DNA of 7,099 nucleotides, taken from Opitutia bacterium. Its GTDB lineage: Bacteria; Verrucomicrobiota; Verrucomicrobiia; Opitutales; Opitutaceae. The stretch covers positions 1 through 7,099 of the forward strand of contig PMKA01000219.1 in NCBI GenBank assembly GCA_003157575.1, given 5' to 3'. Each line of letters opens with the position of its first letter. Positions within the stretch are counted from its first letter, which is position 1. The position numbers were made by a program, and so were the translations under genes. Shown here piece after piece: positions 1 to 5,751 of this stretch. The notes under the pieces were generated by a model, which ran no database searches, was not told the origin of the DNA, and saw only the letters and a list, made by a program, of their open reading frames with translations.

Positions 1-30
1 TCGTTGGTTCAAATCCAACCCCTGCATCCA
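1..30 (+). tRNA. 3' end of a tRNA gene (isotype not assignable)
   Basis: Only the last 30 bases lie in the window. They fold as a T arm with 5 bp stem GTTGG/CCAAC around the loop TTCAAAT, followed by the 3' acceptor strand CCCTGCA, discriminator T and an encoded CCA ending at base 30. The 5' half and anticodon are outside, so the amino acid cannot be read; the implied 5' acceptor strand is TGCAGGG. The genomically encoded CCA is what many bacteria have. A strong terminator begins 15 bases later, so this is the last gene of its transcript. tRNA 3' ends are favoured integration sites, which matters for the repeats to the right. Confidence 0.8.
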
Positions 31-44
31 ATTTCGGGTACTCT

Positions 45-87
45 AAAGCCCGCTCTTAACGGAAGTTACGAGCGGGCTTTCGTTTTT
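45..87 (+). terminator. Rho-independent terminator of the tRNA transcript
   Basis: A perfect 11 bp stem, AAAGCCCGCTC (45-55) with GAGCGGGCTTT (70-80), is followed by CGTTTTT. The 14-base loop folds further: after a T/C mismatch, TAAC (57-60) pairs with GTTA (65-68) and leaves a GGAA tetraloop of the GNRA class. The stem plus T tract is directional for rightward transcription. On the other strand the stem is followed by AGAG, so it is a poor stop for the leftward genes to the right. Confidence 0.92.
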
Positions 88-168
88 GGCCAAACGGCAA
101 CGGAGTGCAACCGAGTGCAATGGAATGATGCCTTTTTGGCACGGGTTTGGCACGAGTAAGCCTTTGGC
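85..168. repeat. Four dispersed copies of TTTGGC, two extended to TTTGGCACG
   Basis: TTTGGC occurs in the same orientation at 85-90, 135-140, 146-151 and 163-168. The second and third copies extend to the 9-mer TTTGGCACG (135-143 and 146-154), with starts 11 bp apart. The first copy is half of the perfect palindrome TTTGGCCAAA (85-94), so it is also present inverted. The cluster flanks the 10-bp tandem repeats and lies wholly in noncoding DNA. Repeated short motifs next to a tRNA end are typical of tyrosine-recombinase arm sites, but no recombinase gene is in view. Confidence 0.5.
97..126. repeat. Three tandem imperfect 10-bp repeats
   Basis: Three head-to-tail units lie at 97-106 (GCAACGGAGT), 107-116 (GCAACCGAGT) and 117-126 (GCAATGGAAT). 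Units 2 and 3 differ from unit 1 by one and two bases. A 10-bp period is close to one helical turn, so a bound protein would see the copies on one face of the DNA. Their place just past a tRNA 3' end suggests recombinase or accessory-factor binding, but that is inference; they could also be a neutral microsatellite-like expansion. Confidence 0.6.
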
Positions 169-258
169 GGCCCAAAGCCCGCTAATCCAGACCCTCGTTC
201 GGGTTGGTTTAGGCTGAATGGCTCACGACCCGATTCGGCCCTGGATCTACCTCAGGTA

Positions 259-735
259 TCACAGACGGCCCAATTCTGACAGGATCTTTTTTCTCTCAAG
301 ATAACTGACCCGCTGAAAGAGCGTTATTGACGCTGTGCCTAAAACGGCGACCGCGACTGCAACGATGCTGAAGGTCACCGTCGGCGTACGGTGTCCCACG
401 AACAAGGCTGCGAGGCCGAAGCAGAGATATGCCCCCACTGTCCTGAAGCGAAACTTCGAAATCCTGCCTTCGATGCGACATCCACCCTCAATGCTGACAA
501 TCGCTCCACGAAACACGGCGGGGCACGAATTGCCGAAACCTGGTGCACGCCAGTAGAGCGAGATGCGACCGTTCCGAACCGAACCTCTGAACCCCTCACA
601 GCCAAAACCAGAAAGGGAAGGGACGATTCGATTTCGGAGCCGCCGTTCGGCCTCTTCCTCTCCAAAGTGATACGTAACCGGAGGGCATTCATCTCCTCGG
701 CAGAATCTGGCAATTGGAACAAGAAGGCGGGTCAT
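259..735 (-). CDS. Two-TM-segment membrane protein of unknown function
   Basis: A 158-residue protein. Residues 1-50 are soluble, with an acidic/basic stretch near 25-36. Residues 51-95 hold a beta-rich core containing GRISLYWRAPGFGNS, FRGAIVSIEGGCRIEG and KFRFRT. Two hydrophobic segments follow at about 99-114 and 119-140, then a short basic tail (QRVSYLERKK). The pattern of an R/N-x-F/W...P.F.G.I....GG..I.G core followed by two TM helices resembles a widespread family of uncharacterised bacterial membrane proteins; this is recognised by pattern only. The ATG at 735 lies 21 bases after the stop of the TPR-like gene, so the pair is probably co-transcribed leftward. A GGGGAAAA stretch about 9 bases upstream is at best a weak ribosome binding site. 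The start could lie further in, because the first 20 residues look unconserved. Confidence 0.72.
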   Translation of the reverse strand: MTRLLVPIARFCRGDECPPVTYHFGEEEAERRLRNRIVPSLSGFGCEGFRGSVRNGRISLYWRAPGFGNSCPAVFRGAIVSIEGGCRIEGRISKFRFRTVGAYLCFGLAALFVGHRTPTVTFSIVAVAVAVLGTASITLFQRVSYLERKKILSELGRL

Positions 736-756
736 GCGCGTTCGTTTTCCCCGACA

Positions 757-1449
757 TCACCGACTTGCGGCGCCAGACGGCGGCGCGACGGGCGCCGCTG
801 GTGCTGAAATGCCTTGGCCATCATCGAGCCGCCTAAGCCGAAGCGTTGCCAGGGAATATGGCTCTGTAGCGAATGCACGCGTCGCGACGCAGGCCTCAAG
901 ATGTGCTCGCTCTCCAACACTGTCGCCCCGAATGCGACACGTCTCGGCGAGTACAAATCGCGCTAGCGCCCGGCCTGCCAAAGCGTCGCCGTAATCTCGG
1001 CCGCCCGGACGCGGCTCGACGCATTGCAGGATCTCTTTTTCAGTCAGATTTCCGCGGAGAAATCCGAGCGCCGCATACGGCATGAACTTATCGTGGCTGA
1101 ATGTCCCGTCGGTGCTGAGCATCGACCGCGCCGCGCCACCCGTGTGAAGGAGTGCCAGATGCTCAAGAACTGCGGTGCCAACGTCGTAGTCAATCGCGAG
1201 AGAGGCAGTGAAGAACCGCGCAGATTCTTCAAAATGATCCTGCGCGAATTGCACGCATCCCCGGCGAAAGAGAATGTCGCTCTCCGTATCGAACAGCGGG
1301 AGGTTCGCTTTAGCGGCGGAAATAGGAAATTCTCCTCCTGGGGACGGGATTCTACCAAGAACTCTTATGTCAACGTGGTCGTATTTGGGGATCTTGCCAA
1401 GGACGTACGCACAACGGAACGGCTGAAGCAGATTCGCGATCTCATTCAA
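757..1449 (-). CDS. TPR-like repeat protein, 5' end uncertain
   Basis: A 230-residue protein if it starts at the TTG at 1449. Two helical-hairpin stretches look like tetratricopeptide repeats: about residues 58-91 (FRRGCVQFAQDHFEESARFF, then TASLAID) and about 160-195 (ALARFVLAETCRIRGDSVGE, then RAHLEACVATR). The second has the usual TPR positions for small residues and the arrangement of repeats that end in CVAT. The tail from residue 211 is a low-complexity Ala/Pro linker. TPR proteins act as protein-binding scaffolds; no partner is visible beyond the membrane protein gene 21 bases downstream. The 5' end is odd: the frame closes at a TAG at 1459-1461, no ATG exists in its first 100 codons, the TTG lacks a Shine-Dalgarno, and its first 25 codons overlap the rightward gene. 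An AGGAGG (near 1344) ahead of an ATT codon (about 1326-1328) is an alternative. 5' truncation is also possible. Confidence 0.65.
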   Translation of the reverse strand: MNEIANLLQPFRCAYVLGKIPKYDHVDIRVLGRIPSPGGEFPISAAKANLPLFDTESDILFRRGCVQFAQDHFEESARFFTASLAIDYDVGTAVLEHLALLHTGGAARSMLSTDGTFSHDKFMPYAALGFLRGNLTEKEILQCVEPRPGGRDYGDALAGRALARFVLAETCRIRGDSVGERAHLEACVATRAFATEPYSLATLRLRRLDDGQGISAPAAPVAPPSGAASR

Positions 1450-1722
1450 AAGGCGAAGCTAGAGGGCAAGACAAAAGCTGCTGATGGTGCGGTCGGACTC
1501 TACCTGAAGGATCCGGGGCAGTACCGTCGTGAAATCGTCGACAATATCTTCGAAGACATTGAGTATCTGAAGAAGCATCTCGGTCCTGACTTTGAGGTTC
1601 AGCCGACCGGGCTTAATCACCAGGTTCTGCTTAGGGTGTGCGGCGAATCGGATATCGAGCTCTGGATCGATTACTCCTTCGGGATCGAATCGATCAAAGA
1701 AATGAGCCGGCCACGGAAATAA
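1375..1722 (+). CDS. Small hypothetical protein, start uncertain
   Basis: About 115 residues if started at the in-frame GTG at 1375; no family recognised. The product looks genuinely coding: mixed Lys/Glu/Asp with regular hydrophobics, a basic amphipathic helix (RTTERLKQIRDLIQKAKLEG), a middle region with YLKDPGQYRREIVDNIFEDI, and a C-terminal part with strands HQVLLRV and ELWIDYSF ending in basic SRPRK. It is predicted soluble, with no signal peptide. The frame stays open leftward to about 1024, but that part is antisense to the TPR-like gene and is probably not translated. No ATG starts the plausible body, and there is no clear ribosome binding site at the GTG. The first residues overlap the divergent TPR gene, so either one start is wrong or this is a fragment left by a deletion. 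It stops 227 bases before fic and need not share its promoter. Confidence 0.5.
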   Translation: MVVFGDLAKDVRTTERLKQIRDLIQKAKLEGKTKAADGAVGLYLKDPGQYRREIVDNIFEDIEYLKKHLGPDFEVQPTGLNHQVLLRVCGESDIELWIDYSFGIESIKEMSRPRK

Positions 1723-1949
1723 CTACTGTCCGAGCCTGCCGACTTCCCGAAACAGGACGGATTTGGCGGGTGCGCTGGAGGAACTGCACAATGGCCCCAC
1801 CAAAACAGAATGCCGTCAGAATGGGGCGATTATATTGATCGGTAAAAAGAACGGCAAAACGAGCCTTCAGTATGGAAAAGACTGTTGTGTTTAGTATTAA
1901 TGTTGAACGCTTTACGAGTATTTGTTCATCGGCAAAATGATCAGCAGAA
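1723..1949. other. AT-richer intergenic leader before fic
   Basis: This 227-bp spacer has no convincing gene. It is visibly AT-richer from about 1828 onward than the genes on either side, as expected for a promoter region. An interrupted inverted repeat, GCCCCA (1794-1799) and TGGGGC (1822-1827), and a CGAT...ATCG pair around TATATT (1831-1836) are the only symmetric elements seen. TAGTAT (1892-1897) is the best -10-like hexamer, but no well-spaced -35 accompanies it. No terminator for the upstream small gene is visible here. Confidence 0.4.
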
Positions 1950-3137
1950 ATGATGTCTAAAACAGCCATTGAGCCGGTGGTGCCGATCCAGCGAACGAAG
2001 CCGTTGGAGGACTTGGCGTGCACGGTCCTGGAATCGGCTGCGCGACTCTCTGGCAAGGTACGCGAACCGTTTCGCGCCCAACTCGTGGAGCTCACCCGGT
2101 GGATGCACTGCTACTACTCGAACTTGATCGAGGGACAGCAAACGCGCGGCCGGGACATCGAGGCCGCTCTGCACAAGGATTTCGCAGCCGAGCCGGCGAA
2201 GCGGGACCTGCAGCGCCTTGCTCTGGCCCATCTCGAAGTGCAGCAGTGGGCGGCGATTCAAACCGGCTCTGTTCATTCGGCCGAGTTCTTCCGCGAACTC
2301 CATCGCCGATTTTATGCGGCTTTGCCGGAAGAAATGCGCGTAGCAACGACTGCGAAAGGCGCAAATACGCCGTTGCAGCCCGGCGAATTGCGCGACCGCG
2401 ATGTCGAGGTCGGGCTGCACATCGGCCCACCGCACGAATTGGTGCCCGATCTTCTCGCCCATTTTCAGCGGCGGTACGAATCTGCCGACCTGTCGCGCCT
2501 CCAGCGGACCATCGCCATCGGCGCGAGCCACCACCGGCTCGCGTGGATTCACCCGTTCCGCGATGGCAACGGTCGCATCGTCCGCCTCTTCTCAGACGCC
2601 GTTATTCGCCAACTCGGCATTGATAGCGGCGGACTGTGGTCGCTGTCACGCGGCTTCGCACGCAACCGGGGCGAGTACTACGAGCGATTGGCCAACGCCG
2701 ACCAGAAGAGGAGCAGCACGAGCGCGGACGACGGCCACGGTCACCTCAGCGAGCGCGCTCTCGGTGATTTCTGTGAGTTCACGCTACGCACCATGGTCGA
2801 CCAGATCGCCTTCATGGAGCGCCTGCTTGAGTTGGACGGCCTGGAGCGCCGCATCGACCACTACGTCCATGTCGCCGAGCCGGCGGTCGCCAAGGAGGCA
2901 AATCGTGTCTTCCTCCTGCTTCGAGAGGCGCTGGTCCGCGGCCAATTCGCCCGCGGCGATGCCGGCCGCATTGTCGGCGCCAGCGAGCGCACCGGCCGCG
3001 ACATTCTCGGCCTCGCCGTGGACGCGGGACTATTGGGCTCGGTTTCCCCCAAGGCCCCTGTGCACCTGGCCCTCCCATCCAAGGTGCTCGACAGCTACTT
3101 TCCCCAGCTCTTCCCGCTCAACCAAAGCGGCGGTTGA
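1950..3137 (+). CDS. Fic family protein (putative AMPylator), self-inhibited class
   Basis: A 395-residue complete Fic protein. Fic enzymes usually transfer AMP from ATP to a hydroxyl side chain of a target protein. The catalytic signature HPFRDGNGR is intact at residues 201-209 (His201, Asp205, Asn207, Arg209), followed by the second conserved Arg at 212. The target-docking flap region is around 144-155 (PGELRDRDVEVG). The N-terminal helix carries SNLIEG (Ser57 to Gly62), matching the [ST]xxxE[GN] inhibitory motif whose Glu blocks ATP gamma-phosphate placement. This places it with Fic proteins inhibited by their own N-terminal helix, so no separate antitoxin is needed. Residues about 315-378 look like a winged helix (RVFLLLREAL, then SERTGRDILGLAVDAGLL), possibly for DNA or partner binding. 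The start is one of two adjacent ATGs (1950 or 1953), with only a weak AGCAGAA upstream. A terminator follows the stop directly, so fic ends its transcript. Targets are unknown. Confidence 0.93.
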   Translation: MMSKTAIEPVVPIQRTKPLEDLACTVLESAARLSGKVREPFRAQLVELTRWMHCYYSNLIEGQQTRGRDIEAALHKDFAAEPAKRDLQRLALAHLEVQQWAAIQTGSVHSAEFFRELHRRFYAALPEEMRVATTAKGANTPLQPGELRDRDVEVGLHIGPPHELVPDLLAHFQRRYESADLSRLQRTIAIGASHHRLAWIHPFRDGNGRIVRLFSDAVIRQLGIDSGGLWSLSRGFARNRGEYYERLANADQKRSSTSADDGHGHLSERALGDFCEFTLRTMVDQIAFMERLLELDGLERRIDHYVHVAEPAVAKEANRVFLLLREALVRGQFARGDAGRIVGASERTGRDILGLAVDAGLLGSVSPKAPVHLALPSKVLDSYFPQLFPLNQSGG

Positions 3138-3138
3138 T

Positions 3139-3159
3139 CCGGCGAAGCCGGCGTTTTTT
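3139..3159 (+). terminator. Intrinsic terminator of fic
   Basis: CCGGC (3139-3143) pairs with GCCGG (3147-3151) around a GAA loop, followed after CG by TTTTTT (3154-3159). It begins two bases after the fic stop codon. The stem is short but all G/C with a clean T tract, and its position supports the call. Confidence 0.78.
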
Positions 3160-3241
3160 AGACAGCCTATCGCAACGCACCTCCGTCAGGTGAGGCGCCG
3201 GTTTGAGTTCTGGATGGTAGGGTAAGACCCCGTGGCGGGGG

Positions 3242-3282
3242 AGCGGTTCTCGCGGTATGGTCAAACGAGAGAGGCAACCGCT
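3242..3282 (+). promoter_or_regulatory. Possible stem-loop in the leader of the DUF3309 gene
   Basis: AGCGGTT (3242-3248) is exactly complementary to AACCGCT (3276-3282). Inside it CTCG (3249-3252) pairs with CGAG (3266-3269), leaving an apical loop of 13 bases and a 6-base bulge (AGAGGC) on the 3' side. It lies 83 bases before the DUF3309 start, in a gene-free stretch that also contains a short hairpin CCCCG-TGG-CGGGG just upstream. It may be a 5' leader structure or part of a small RNA. No T tract follows, so it is not a terminator. No known riboswitch or thermometer was recognised. Confidence 0.3.
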
Positions 3283-3350
3283 GCTTCCGCTCTGGAATCG
3301 CGAGTTCGCGGCGGACTCAGGCCCGCACGGCAGTTGCGTCTCCCGTAATT

Positions 3351-3360
3351 GGGAAAGGAA
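3351..3360 (+). promoter_or_regulatory. Ribosome binding site fixing the DUF3309 start
   Basis: GGGAAAGGAA ends four bases before the ATG at 3365, giving normal Shine-Dalgarno spacing. This favours that ATG over an in-frame ATG-less extension to 3257, whose extra residues are basic and unlike the family. Confidence 0.7.
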
Positions 3361-3364
3361 TGTC

Positions 3365-3514
3365 ATGTTGGGAGTCATTTTGCTGGTCGTACTGTTTTTG
3401 CTTCTTGTCGGCGCACTGCCCACCTGGCCGCACAGCCGTGGCTGGGGTTATTATCCAAGCGGCGGATTCGGGCTGGTGTTGATTGTCCTGCTGGTCCTGC
3501 TCCTGATCCGCTGA
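3365..3514 (+). CDS. DUF3309 family small membrane protein
   Basis: A 49-residue protein of the DUF3309 family, whose function is unknown. It has the family layout in full: an N-terminal membrane helix at about residues 2-17 (LGVILLVVLFLLLVGA), the signature LPTWPHSRGWGYYPSGG at 18-34, and a second membrane helix at about 36-48 (GLVLIVLLVLLLI) ending in Arg. The length is typical. The two helices joined by a polar Trp/His/Tyr-rich loop suggest a hairpin in the inner membrane. Start chosen from the strong ribosome binding site and the family N-terminus. It stands alone, with 148 bases to the next gene and a candidate hairpin between. In other bacteria such genes are often found near general stress genes, which is weak context only. 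Confidence 0.93.
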   Translation: MLGVILLVVLFLLLVGALPTWPHSRGWGYYPSGGFGLVLIVLLVLLLIR

Positions 3515-3525
3515 AATCGAACGCG

Positions 3526-3539
3526 GGCGCAAGTGCGCC
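3526..3539 (+). other. Short G/C hairpin after the DUF3309 gene
   Basis: GGCGC (3526-3530) pairs with GCGCC (3535-3539) around AAGT, 11 bases after the stop codon. No T tract follows. It may protect the 3' end of the message but is too short to interpret firmly. Confidence 0.3.
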
Positions 3540-3589
3540 GCCGCGCCGCGGGCGTCCGCGATTCGGCGGTGATCCGCCGGGTTTGTCGG

Positions 3590-3611
3590 TTTCCGGGGCG
3601 CCCCTCGGAAA
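3590..3611 (+). terminator. Candidate terminator-like hairpin
   Basis: TTTCCG (3590-3595) pairs with CGGAAA (3606-3611), and the enclosed GGGCGCCCCT is itself nearly self-complementary. Only TTT follows, so it would be a weak intrinsic terminator at best. Its position between two rightward genes is suitable. Confidence 0.35.
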
Positions 3612-3662
3612 TTTACCTCCTGTGCGGCCATCTTTCTTTTTGTCAAAATCGTCTCACCTGCA

Positions 3663-4046
3663 ATGAAAACACCAACACCAGCGAAGATCGAAAGTCATGG
3701 GGAAGGGATCGACGGCGTCGGAAGCGCACGGCTCGAAGAGGAGTCCCGGGACCTGGCCCAACAGGATGGACGCGAGGAAGCGCGGAATTCCGACCGGGAG
3801 CTCGCATTTCGCGAACTGACCGGGCCGGAGGCGAATTTGCCCCAGGAGGTCCCTTCGGGCGCGGAGGAGCTCGTCACCTGGGACGCAAACCCGGAAGAGG
3901 CGGGGAGTCTCGTGAGGGAAACGCCGGCGGAGGACGAAGGCGATGTTTCCGCCGAGCTGGCCGAGGAGGGCAGGGGAGAAGCCGAGGAGGATCTCCGCCG
4001 CGCCATGGATGCGGAGACCCACCCGCGCCGTGAACCGCCGGAATGA
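3663..4046 (+). CDS. Highly acidic soluble hypothetical protein
   Basis: A 127-residue protein, unusually rich in Glu, with Asp, Ala, Gly and Arg and almost no aromatic residues. Residues about 23-53 (LEEESRDLAQQDGREEARNS, then DRELAFRELTG) resemble the helix-turn-helix-like pattern of DUF2934-type small proteins (RA.ELA...GR...D...A..EL), but this match is by eye. The middle has EELVTWDANPEEAGS and the end EEGRGEAEEDLRRAMDAE, probably helical or disordered. No signal peptide or membrane segment. The ATG at 3663 has no clear Shine-Dalgarno. The gene ends 82 bases before the end of the convergent kinase gene. The charge-biased composition makes chance open frames likely in this region, yet this frame has the consistent start, stop and residue pattern; function unknown. 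Confidence 0.68.
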   Translation: MKTPTPAKIESHGEGIDGVGSARLEEESRDLAQQDGREEARNSDRELAFRELTGPEANLPQEVPSGAEELVTWDANPEEAGSLVRETPAEDEGDVSAELAEEGRGEAEEDLRRAMDAETHPRREPPE

Positions 4047-4128
4047 AGAGATCAACCCCGCGAATCAGGACGAGCATGCGCAGGGAATGACTGGGCCTGT
4101 TTCAGCGGGGAAACGGTCCGCGGGCGAT

Positions 4129-5718
4129 CTATGCCAGCTGCGCGGGTCCATCCGGGCGCGCGACGGGCGTGGAGGGTGACGCGGGCTCGTCGAGCGTGCG
4201 GCGGACGATGGAGAGCAGCGTTTCCGCCTGGAAGGGCTTCGCCAGAAACGCCGATGCAAAATTCTTGTGCGTTGCGTTGCCCTCACTGTCTGTGCCGCTC
4301 ATGGCGACTATTGGCAGCCCGGGGCGCATCCGGTGCAGTGCGGTGGCGAGCGCCTGGCCGCCGAGCATTGGCATGTCCATGTCGGTGAGCACGAGCCGCA
4401 CCTCCGCGGAACGCGGCACGAAGGCCGCGATCGCCTCGGCTCCGTCGGCCGCCGTAATCGTCCGGTAGCCATAGCTGCTGAGGATTTGCGCGGCCATCAG
4501 GCGGACGGGCTCCTCGTCGTCCACCACAAGAATCACCTCCGCATTGCCCCGGGCGGGTTGCGCGGCGTCAGGGAGAGCTTCGGCGCCGAGTGCGTTCCTG
4601 ATGGCCGGCAGAAAGACCGTGAACGCCGTGCCGTGGTCCAGGCGCGTCTGCACGGTCACGAAGCCGTCATGCTGGTGAAGGATCTCGCGCACGGTGGAAA
4701 GGCCGAGCCCGGTGCCCTTGCCCTCGCCCTTGGTCGTGTAGAACGGCTCCCATATCCGCGCCAGCACGTCGGGCGGGATGCCCGTGCCGGTGTCCTTCAC
4801 CTCGACGGTGATAAAATCGCCGGGCCGCGCCTCCGGAATCCCTGCCGCGCCGGCGGCATCGAGCGTTCGGTTGGCGGCGGTGAGAGTGAGCTCTCCGCCC
4901 TGAGGCATCGCGTCGCGCGCATTGATGCAGAGGTTGAGAAACACCTGGTGGATTTGCGTGCCGTTCGCCTCGATGAGCCAGAGGTCGCCGGGCAGCATCA
5001 TGTCGACGCGGATGGACTTTGGAAAGGTGACCTCGGCCAGCTCGCCCACTTCCCGGATCACATGGCGGGCCTGCAGGAGCTGGCGCTTGCCGATCGCGCC
5101 GCGGGCAAAGGAGAGCAACTGCCGCACGAGTCCGACGCCCCGCTCCACACATCTCTCAACGATGTCAACAAAGCGCAGCGCGTCGGGGTTGTCCACATGC
5201 TGCCTCAGGAACGGGCTTGCGAGGAGGATCGGCGCAAGCGCGTTGTTGAAGTCGTGCGCGATTCCAGCGGCCAGCATTCCGATGTTCTCGAGCCGTTGTG
5301 CACGGAGCATCAGTTCCTGCGTTTCTATCAGGCGGCGGTAGCGGTTCAGGCGCGTGATGGTGCGGACACGCGCGCGGAGTTCGGCGCGGTTGAACGGTTT
5401 TGTGATAAAATCGTCCGCCCCCGAACCGATGCCGGTGAGTCGCGACGCCTGATCGTCGAACGCGGTGACCATGATCACCGGCACCTCAGCGAGGCGCGCA
5501 TCCGCGCGCAGCCGGCGGCAGACTTCGTAGCCGTCCATGCCGGGCATCATCACGTCGAGCAATACGAGGTCGGGCGGGGTCTCGGCGGCGAGTTGCAGCG
5601 CGGTCGGGCCGTCGGCGGCCTCCCAAAGCTGGTAGTTTTCGGTGGCGAAGAGTTCGCGCAGCGTCTCGCGGTTGGCCGCGACATCGTCGACGATGAGGAT
5701 GATGGAGGGCGGGTTCAT
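4129..5718 (-). CDS. Hybrid histidine kinase, REC-HisKA-HATPase-REC
   Basis: A 529-residue soluble hybrid sensor kinase. Domains in order: REC1 at about 5-120, with acidic pair Asp11-Asp12, phosphoacceptor Asp55 (LLDVMMPGMDG), Thr85 and Lys107. HisKA at about 135-205 has phosphorylated His155 in AGIAHDFNN, the NtrB-like form. HATPase at about 250-372 has N box NLCINARDAM (262-271), G1 DTGTGIP (309-315), EPFYTTK (324-330) and G2 GTGLGLS (335-341). REC2 at about 394-512 has Asp400-Asp401, Asp446 and Lys494. All key residues are present. There is no PAS domain or membrane segment, so input comes through REC1, probably as phosphate from another kinase. REC2 may be a phosphate sink or relay. It lies 33 bases after the stop of the other hybrid kinase and is almost surely its operon partner. 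The ATG at 5718 is the first in frame after a stop; no clear ribosome binding site is seen, so translational coupling is possible. Confidence 0.95.
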   Translation of the reverse strand: MNPPSIILIVDDVAANRETLRELFATENYQLWEAADGPTALQLAAETPPDLVLLDVMMPGMDGYEVCRRLRADARLAEVPVIMVTAFDDQASRLTGIGSGADDFITKPFNRAELRARVRTITRLNRYRRLIETQELMLRAQRLENIGMLAAGIAHDFNNALAPILLASPFLRQHVDNPDALRFVDIVERCVERGVGLVRQLLSFARGAIGKRQLLQARHVIREVGELAEVTFPKSIRVDMMLPGDLWLIEANGTQIHQVFLNLCINARDAMPQGGELTLTAANRTLDAAGAAGIPEARPGDFITVEVKDTGTGIPPDVLARIWEPFYTTKGEGKGTGLGLSTVREILHQHDGFVTVQTRLDHGTAFTVFLPAIRNALGAEALPDAAQPARGNAEVILVVDDEEPVRLMAAQILSSYGYRTITAADGAEAIAAFVPRSAEVRLVLTDMDMPMLGGQALATALHRMRPGLPIVAMSGTDSEGNATHKNFASAFLAKPFQAETLLSIVRRTLDEPASPSTPVARPDGPAQLA

Positions 5719-5751
5719 GCGTGAGGAGCGATTTGTGAGGCGTCAGCCATG

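Noticed and set aside
97..126. CRISPR array
   Set aside because: Units are 10 bp, contiguous and without spacers, and no cas genes are present.
1694..2095. Leftward 133-codon frame over the fic leader
   Set aside because: It spans the AT-rich spacer and the fic start. The product has no family resemblance, and a frame this short across a spacer is expected by chance.
1941..2552. Leftward 203-codon frame opposite the fic 5' half
   Set aside because: Antisense shadow of a clear Fic domain, with no independent motif or ribosome binding site.
2401..3225. Rightward 274-codon frame inside and past fic
   Set aside because: Overlaps the Fic reading frame, is full of Ser/Ala/Arg, and lacks any domain. 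The Fic frame has an intact catalytic motif.
3533..4033. Rightward 166-codon frame overlapping the acidic protein gene
   Set aside because: The Arg/Gly-rich product is typical of a +1 frame in GC-rich DNA; the acidic frame has the better start, stop and composition.
4267..5724. Long rightward open frame (485 codons) opposite the REC-HisKA-HATPase-REC kinase
   Set aside because: It is the antisense of a kinase gene with all catalytic motifs intact. Its product is low-complexity His/Arg/Gly/Glu sequence with no recognisable domain, as expected for a high-GC shadow frame.
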